A DNA stretch of 64,000 nt from Monomorium pharaonis (taxonomy: Eukaryota > Arthropoda > Insecta > Hymenoptera > Formicidae): assembly GCF_013373865.1 (NCBI RefSeq), contig NC_050476.1, positions 14,055,197-14,119,196 on the forward strand, read 5' to 3'. Positions 12,101 through 20,588 of this stretch are shown in pieces; within the stretch, counting starts at the first letter, position 1; the number at the start of each line of letters is the position of its first letter. A model generated the notes under the pieces. That model was not told the DNA's origin. It did not search any database and saw only the letters and a program-made list of their open reading frames with translations. The translations under genes were made by a program, and so were the position numbers.

Positions 12101-15100
12101 ATAAAGATAATATAACAATTAAAATTAATTTTTTATACATATATATAGCAATATGATAAAAAATTTAATCATTGTATGATGTAAATTTTAATATTAATGT
12201 AGAACTATTTTTATGTTATAATAATAAATAAACTTAAAATAAATAATATAAAGAAATAATAAGAACTTCAAATGTTTAATTAATTTGTTATCATATATCG
12301 TAATAATCTTACTAGTTTATCTAGGTTTTTATGAAAAATGATATACAAATTTAATTTATTATTAAAACCAACTGTAATTACATAAAGATTAGAAATTCTT
12401 AATTTTGTTGAGATTAAAACTGATTAAAACTGTGTAAATTAAAATTTAATTATTTTTATATTATCAAAAATATAAAGCAAAACAAATGTGTAAAACAGTC
12501 TTTTAAAATGCTGGAAAGAGTCTGAATTTAAAAAATAATATTGATTCTTATCATTTAAAAAGGATTTTTCTGACTTCCTAAAAATTTGATACAGAGTATA
12601 AATGAATAACTGTTAAATATTCTAGGAACATATAATATTCTCATCGATCAAATATTTAAAAAAGTTTATATAAACATAGCCTTAGAAACATTAATTTTTG
12701 AGATAAGAGAAAATTTGTTATGAAATATAGAAATAGAGTATCTTGAAACTAAAGGAGTTGACAAAAAATGTTTTAAATAAAAATTATGACAATACAAACA
12801 ATTATAAAGGGCTCGTTAATGCTAAGCAAAAATAATATGATAAACAGGTCAATGTATCGAGCCAAGACAAATTTTCTTAATACATTATAATTAATTAGAT
12901 AAACATTATATAATTGTAAACGACTAATAACACTGTATTAAAGAAACGTTTCGAATATACTTAGTTCTCTTTAGTTATAATACATTACCAATATGTATGA
13001 ACTTAAAACATGAATGAAATGATGAACACGAAAATATAATTAAACAGTTAAACAAGATGACCATTGAACAACCATAAAACAGCTCATTGCGTATCAAATT
13101 ATGTCATAATAAATAAAAACGTAAACCAATCAATAATATAATTAAATGAATAATAAAATGAAAAATAATGAAATTTTTTCGTAGTTGGTTTTCATATTAA
13201 AATAAATTTATAAGATTAAAAACGATGGAAACCGTGTTATGAATAACATAAACTGGTATGCGTATTGCAGAAAACTGTAAACTTATATATGTTAATCGCA
13301 GATCTTAAAACACAATATTAAAAAGAGCAACAACACACAGAGTATTCGACAAAGGGCTAGAGACAAGTCTAATGTTTGGTAGTCAGAGGCAGAATAAGCG
13401 AGACTTATTTTCCGTTAGTCACTTTTGACAAAATGTCAAACAAACAATAATAAGATTCATTTTATTATTCATTTAATTATATTATTGATTGGTTTATGTT
13501 TTTATTTATTATGACATAATTTGATACGCAATGAGCTGTTTTATGGTTGTTTAATGGTCATCTTGTTTAACTGTTTAATTATATTTTTGTGTCCATCATT
13601 TTATTCATGTTTTAAGTTCATACATATTGGTAATGTATTATGAAGAGGACTAACAAGAGAACCTTGCGAACCCGTAAATTCTGATTTTAATAAAACTTGG
13701 CATAAATGTAGAGGGGGTGAATACATGAATTTAGAAATTTTTAGTTGGTGCCCAAAAACGGTTTGAACGGTAAATTTTAACGGTAAAACCACCCTTCAAT
13801 GTTGAGACATTTTTGCGATTTTTTGATATATCTCCTAAACTAAATAAAATATTAAAAAATGTTTCATACAAAAATTTTACAGCATAAATACTTCCATTTA
13901 ACTACGCTATTCATTTTTCGAAAAAGAAAAATTTTTTTATAAAAAAAAAATTTTTTTTTAAATAAATAGCATAGTTAAATAAAGGTATTTATACTGTAAA
14001 ACTTTTGTATAAAACATTTTTTATATTTTGTTTAATTTACGAAATATATCGAAAAACCGCAAAAATCGTCTCAACTTTGCAGGGTGGTTTTACCCCTTCA
14101 AACCGTTTTTGGGCACCAACTAAAAATTTCTAAATTCATGTATTCACCCTCTCTACATTTATGCCAAGTTTTATTAAAATCTGAATTTTCGAGTTCGCGA
14201 GGTTCCCTTGTAAGTATAGTCGAGACGTTTTTTTAACACAGTGTTATTAGTCGCGTTTACAATTATATAATGTTTATCTAATTAATTATAATATATTAAG
14301 AAAATTTGTCTTGGCTCGATACATTAACCTGTTTATCACATTATTTTTGATAAAAATTATGGTTTGTGAAAGGAAATACATAATAAAATCAACTTTAAAA
14401 AAGAATAAGTTTTTCAAGGTTATAAAAAGATTTTATTAAAAAAATGGAATTATATGATTTTTTACGTAATATAATCCTAGTATAATTATTTTATAAAAGT
14501 ACTTAAGTATAATTATGAGAAATTTATTGTTTACGAGATACTTTATTCTTTATTCTTATTTTAACATAAAATTAATTATTTTGTTTTTAATACATTTTAG
14601 TAATTTATAATTTTTTTATTTTAGAAACTAAGTGTTTCGAGATATATTTGTATATTTATATGAATTTTTTAAATATTTAATTTAAATTTGGTTTAAACAG
14701 TACGTTCCTATAATATTTGTCGTTTATTTATTAATTTTTTTATATTTAAATATGTATTATATTTTAACTTTTTTTTTTCAATTGTTAAAAATTAAAAAAT
14801 TTTTAACAATTGAAAAACCTAATTTTATACATTTGTTTTGTTTAATTTTTTAAGCTATATAATGAATGTATGTAATATATATGAAGTCTAGATTGAATTT
14901 ACATTGAATTAATGTTGAGTTAATATTCAGAAATATTGAATTACAATAGAGTCCGAACAAAATTTTGGTTTCGGTTTTGGTTACGGCTAGTTTCGGCCAA
15001 AAATCAAGATTTCGGCTTGATTTCGGTTTCGGTCGAAATTAAGACTAAATTTCGGTGTCAGCCGAACTGTCGACAACGACGCCAGCGCCGCCAGCGGTTG

Positions 15101-18100
15101 CACCATCTCTTATCTCTTATCCGTTTTCATTCAAACAATTACAAAAGGCTGCAAATAAATATTTATCAGCTTCGCCGACTTTTGTAGCAAGCGAACAACT
15201 ATTTAGCTTTGCTGAGCAGATTTATGCAGATAGACTCAGTAATTTATTAGGAAAAAATGCCGAGAAACTTTTATTTTTATGTTACAACATAAAAGTATTT
15301 AACTTTGATTATTAAGTTTTAATATAATGTTAAATAATAAAACTGTGATGTATAACTACTGTTATACTATGCAATGTATCTAATATAATTTTTATTAAAA
15401 AGTTGACTTTTTAAAAGATGTTTTTGTTTTTTATAAAAAATTTATATTGTAATAAAATATAATAAATAATAAAGTATTAATACATACTTAAATAAAAGCT
15501 TATTTAATAACTGATAAAAAGCTTATTCGATAACAGAATACTTAAATATTAAATATACATTTTTCTAACAATCTCTTAAGTTATATATATGTAATATTTT
15601 ATAAATTTTTTCAAAAGTTTTGATTTTCGGTTTCAGTTTCGGCTGAAATTCAGAGAAAACCGAATATTTGTTTTCGGTTTCGGCCGAAACAAAAAAAAGT
15701 GGTTTTGGTCGGACTCTAAATTACAATATTCGCAAAACATTAAACATCTTCTACAGTTTCTTTTTTACATTTCTTTTCAACGTTGAAAACTGACTTTACA
15801 TTCACAATGTTGTAATCCAATGTTTTTGAAATATTAATCCAATTCGTTGTATGAATGTTGTCGACAATAAGATGCATTTTTTTAGGATGGAGCTTGGAAT
15901 GCAACCCTTAGTGGAGACCGCTGCCAATGTATTCCGTGAAATATGTTATAATTACCGAGACTCTTTAATGGCTGGAATCTTAGTTGCGGGCTGGGACAAG
16001 CAAAAGGGCGGTCAGGTCTATAGCATACCTATTGGCGGCATGTGTGTTAGACAACCGATTTCAATTGGTGGTTCCGGTTCAACATATGTATATGGCTACG
16101 TGGATGCTCAATACAAGCCAAATATGTCGAAAGACGAATGCCTTAAACTGGTAGAGAACAGTAAGTATTTATATTCATACACGGTACATACAGGCTCTTA
16201 CTACCTACATTGTTGCAATATTACGATCTTATATATAACGACGTTTTGGAATTATTGTTAAACTTTGTATGCGTGCATTCATGGACGCGTGCGTGCGTTC
16301 GTGCATGCATACTTGTGTGTGTGTGTAGAATGTATCAGATTTATCGAATCACTTAATGACAATCCTAAAATTTAGAGATGAAATTTTAATGTCAAAATAT
16401 CGAGACATCAATATTTTTTAAGTGCAAGAAACTTTAAGTCCAATTGTTACGGTAGGTACTGATATACTTACAAAAGTAAAGTACCACAATGTTAATTTGC
16501 AAGTTTTTTGGCAAGTTAAAAAGTGATCACGAAATTTGAAACAGCATATTTCAAGACCACATAATCTGACAAATATTTTGACATCAAAGCTAGTGCAACA
16601 ACTGATTATTTGCAACAATTATTTTTTGAAGATACTGTATTTTTGTATGTACATCAGCACCGCCACGTCGTTTTTAGCAAGTGCATGAAATTCGAAACTA
16701 GGATGTTTTAAGAGCACGCATTCTGATCAACATTTTGATGCCAAAGTTGATGCAGTAATTAATTTTTCAAATCTATCTTAGCCGGATCGTCCATCGTTGG
16801 ACACTTGCGTATTTTGACTACATCTCACGAAAAAAAAATTCTATAAATGCATTTATAGTGGTAAAAAAGATTGCATTTCTATTTCTGACGTTAGTTTTAA
16901 AGCACAACTCCCAGAAAAATTAATATGGCAACTCCAATGGGGATGAAAATGAATTAACTGTTTTCTCAATATCGCAATCGTAATTCTTGTTGACAGAATT
17001 TTTTTTAGTTTGAAGACCGTAAATAAATTTATTAATTTCTATTGTGTTTTACATGATGATCAGTTTATATTTTGAGTCAGATTTTCCTTTCGACTTTCAT
17101 TTGAGGTGGATTCGCATGTTCAAATTAGCAAAGAGCAACCTTTTTTATCACTGAAAAATTATTTTTTATTACATGTGCGTCGAAAATGATTCTTTTCGTG
17201 GCCCTCTACCAATCAGAAAATCAGATGTACTGATTGTACATGGGCATTTTTTTCCTACAAGTAACTCATTCTCCCATCGACCAACCGTGCGAAAAAATCG
17301 TACGGAAATAATTTCTGCACGAATATTTCCCCTAAATCCCGCCTAATCGATGACTTTGTCACACTTTTCCCTTCATTCTGACACGCGTGGTACCATAGGC
17401 ACGTCATTTCTCGACACGCATATGGTAACTCTTGAAGAGTTTTGCAAAAATTACCGACTTTTTATCACGATCTGTCGTAACTTTTGACGTTTTTGAACGA
17501 ATTTGTTTGCTTTTAAGAGGATGCTAAACTGCTCGTCAAACTTGATCGAGGTCGATAATGTAGAGTCATTTGGGCACGTTATTAACAAAATTTTGTATGT
17601 ATTTCTTTTATAGATTTAGAAATCCTTTTTCAGAATTAATTGTGGAGAATTTTTAATTCTGTAAATGCAATAAAAAGTTGTACATTGGAACAAATTGTAC
17701 AATTCTGACGATAAAACAAATAGGATCCTCTTAAACACCGAAAACTTTTTTTCTAAGGTTCCTAGGCTCATTCTAAAAGCACAGTATTGTTCTTTGCTGA
17801 AATGCCAAGTGCGCCCCATGCTTATTTTATACGTACAAAGTCTAAAACTTTTATACGCAGCCAATGTTTTCACGAGTCGACTACAGAAGTCGATAACAAA
17901 ACTATAATTTTCTAACTTTCTTTCATTTTTTGTATGAAATCGATCGCAGCGCACCGCGTTATTATCTGTACTTTAATTTTGGAGAAGGATTTTCAATTCC
18001 ATGCAATCAATAAAAAGATGTCGGTGTACGAAAATTAAATGATAAAACAGAACAGTTTAGTATCCCCTTAAATGAACCTAACTAAATAACTTTTCAATTC

Positions 18101-20493
18101 GTATTGCACAGACATGTCATCACACGTTATTATATTAAGACCGCGTTAAGAGTTGAACACTGCAACTTTCCAGTAATGAATATTAATGAATATAACAACT
18201 CGATTTATTTGTAAAAAAACATACATGCTTTCGAAGTAAAAAGACGGAAGTTTTTTTAATTGCGAGGGGCTTTGTCCCAAACTCTCCGTCTACCGCTCTA
18301 AACCAAACCACTTCTCGTCTCCGTTATTTTTTACACACTTGTAACAAAAAATAGGGTGTGTTACTCATGCGGAATGGCTATTTCTACTCGTGCCGGTTAT
18401 TTTCTGCACTTGTAATACAAATTTCTTTTGTTCATTCCCTGTACTCGTGTACAAAGGATCAACTTTACGCTTTTGTCACATAATGTATTATTGTAAGTAA
18501 AAAATTGTTAAATATATAAGTATTTGATTTAAAAAATAGTTTAATAACACATTTCAAATAGAGACGAATGAACAGTTAAAGCAGGGTCTTAATGCTTATT
18601 GTATTGACTTATAATGACACTTTTTATTTGAATTACGTTTTATTACTTTCGGATTTTCAATCAGCTGGTTGGAATAAAACTAAATTCGTAATATTGCAAC
18701 ATTATCAATTTAATTAAGACATATAACTCCCACCCCGAAATATTAAAGAAAATTGATTGCGAAAATTATTACCTCAGCTAGAACCTGGATCTCCCAACAT
18801 TCCGTGCGGGCCTCCAGATCCAGGATCAAATCCTGGCTGAGGTAACATTTTTCACAATAAATTTTTCTTTTATATTTCGGCAAAGAAGGTTATATCCTAG
18901 TTAAATTGAAAAAATAAAAAAGGCATCAAGTATGAGTGCCCCTCTAAAAAATATATATAAAAATTCTACATACAACTTTGATCTATACTGGTCAACAAAA
19001 TTATTGCATATGTAAATTTGTGCCGAATTTTGGATAATTTCAAATAAGTATAACATCGCCAAAAATTATTGTATTTTTATTTTTCAAAAAGTATTTTATA
19101 GCTTGAACTCTCTACTTTCAAATAAATTTTGGCAATTTTAACCCATTAACGACCAAGCGGACGCATTTTTAACATAGTCTTTAGCGACTTTATTTACAAC
19201 GTTAAAGGTCTATAAAAAATCCGAAAAGTATTATTTTTTACGTGAAATTTTATGCTCTTTTAGAATCTATTTTCAAAATTTGTGTAAAATAAAGTCCAAA
19301 AAAGTTATAGCGACTTTAATTAGAAAAATGTGAAAAAATTACACTTTTCAATATTTTTTTCACAATGAAATAGTATGAAACTAATTATTTTCGCAACCAT
19401 CGGTGCACAAAATAGTTGTCCTTTAAGAGTATATTTTTTAAATTTGTCAAAATTGTCATTTTTATTTAAAAATGACGGCTAAATTACAAAAATTTACGAG
19501 TTGTATTTTTTTCCATAATAATTTATAAATTTCGAATAATTAACAACTTATTATTATTGAAAATAATGGGCTTGATGTTCGCAGTTCTTTTTCAATTAAA
19601 TACACAATTTTTTAAATGGAGAATTTAATATGATAACCAGAAAGGTGGGAAAAGCTTCGATTTTTCTCCATTTTTCATAAATTTTTTCATGAATCCTTTC
19701 TTAAAAACTGTTTTGTGCACAAACTATTATCAGTTTATGAATTTATTTATTAGTATATATCAATGATCACAAATTTACAAAGTTATAAAGTAGTAAATTT
19801 AAAATTGTAGAAATTGTTGGTTATGAAGTTTTATTGTTGCTACATATAATTAGTTATTTTCCTTAGTTTTTATAATTCAATAATTGAATAATTAAATAAA
19901 AATGATAACTTAGATAAAATAATATATATGTATATCCAATAAGATATGTAGTTGTGGACTACCAACTACAGATATACTCAATACAACAACATATGCTATT
20001 GCAGTATCAACACTACTTGCATTAACAGTAAATATTATTGTATTGAGTATTTTATGTAGTTGGCAGCCCGCAATTACGTGTTATTGGCTATATTACTTTT
20101 TTTCTGTATATATACAGGGTGTCCTAAAACATGTCAGCGCTCGTAAAAAGGTAGAAGGGATCGAAATGAACATAAAAGTCCAATATCGTCTTAGGTTAGA
20201 TCTTGGGTTAGGTCCATCAATAACCGAGGTATTAATTTTTTTAATTATGCGAATGAGATCGCGGTTAGGAAAGAGGTTAATCCGTTTGAATCATAACACG
20301 AAGAAAAAAATCTTTTTAGATAAGCTTTCATTAATTTACTGTTTACAATTACGATAGAAATTAATTAGATTAATCGCAGATTCCATACGTTAATATCTCG
20401 ATTATTGGTGGACCTAACCCAAGACAATATTGGACTGTTATCTTGATCCCTTTTTACGAGCATTGACCCACATGTTTTAAGATACCCTGTATA

Positions 20494-20588
<95 letters not shown>

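Noticed and set aside
18781..18843. Possible tRNA gene
   Set aside because: Acceptor and T-arm-like pairings exist, but there is no proper D-arm or anticodon arm, and the pairing extends into flanking palindrome arms.
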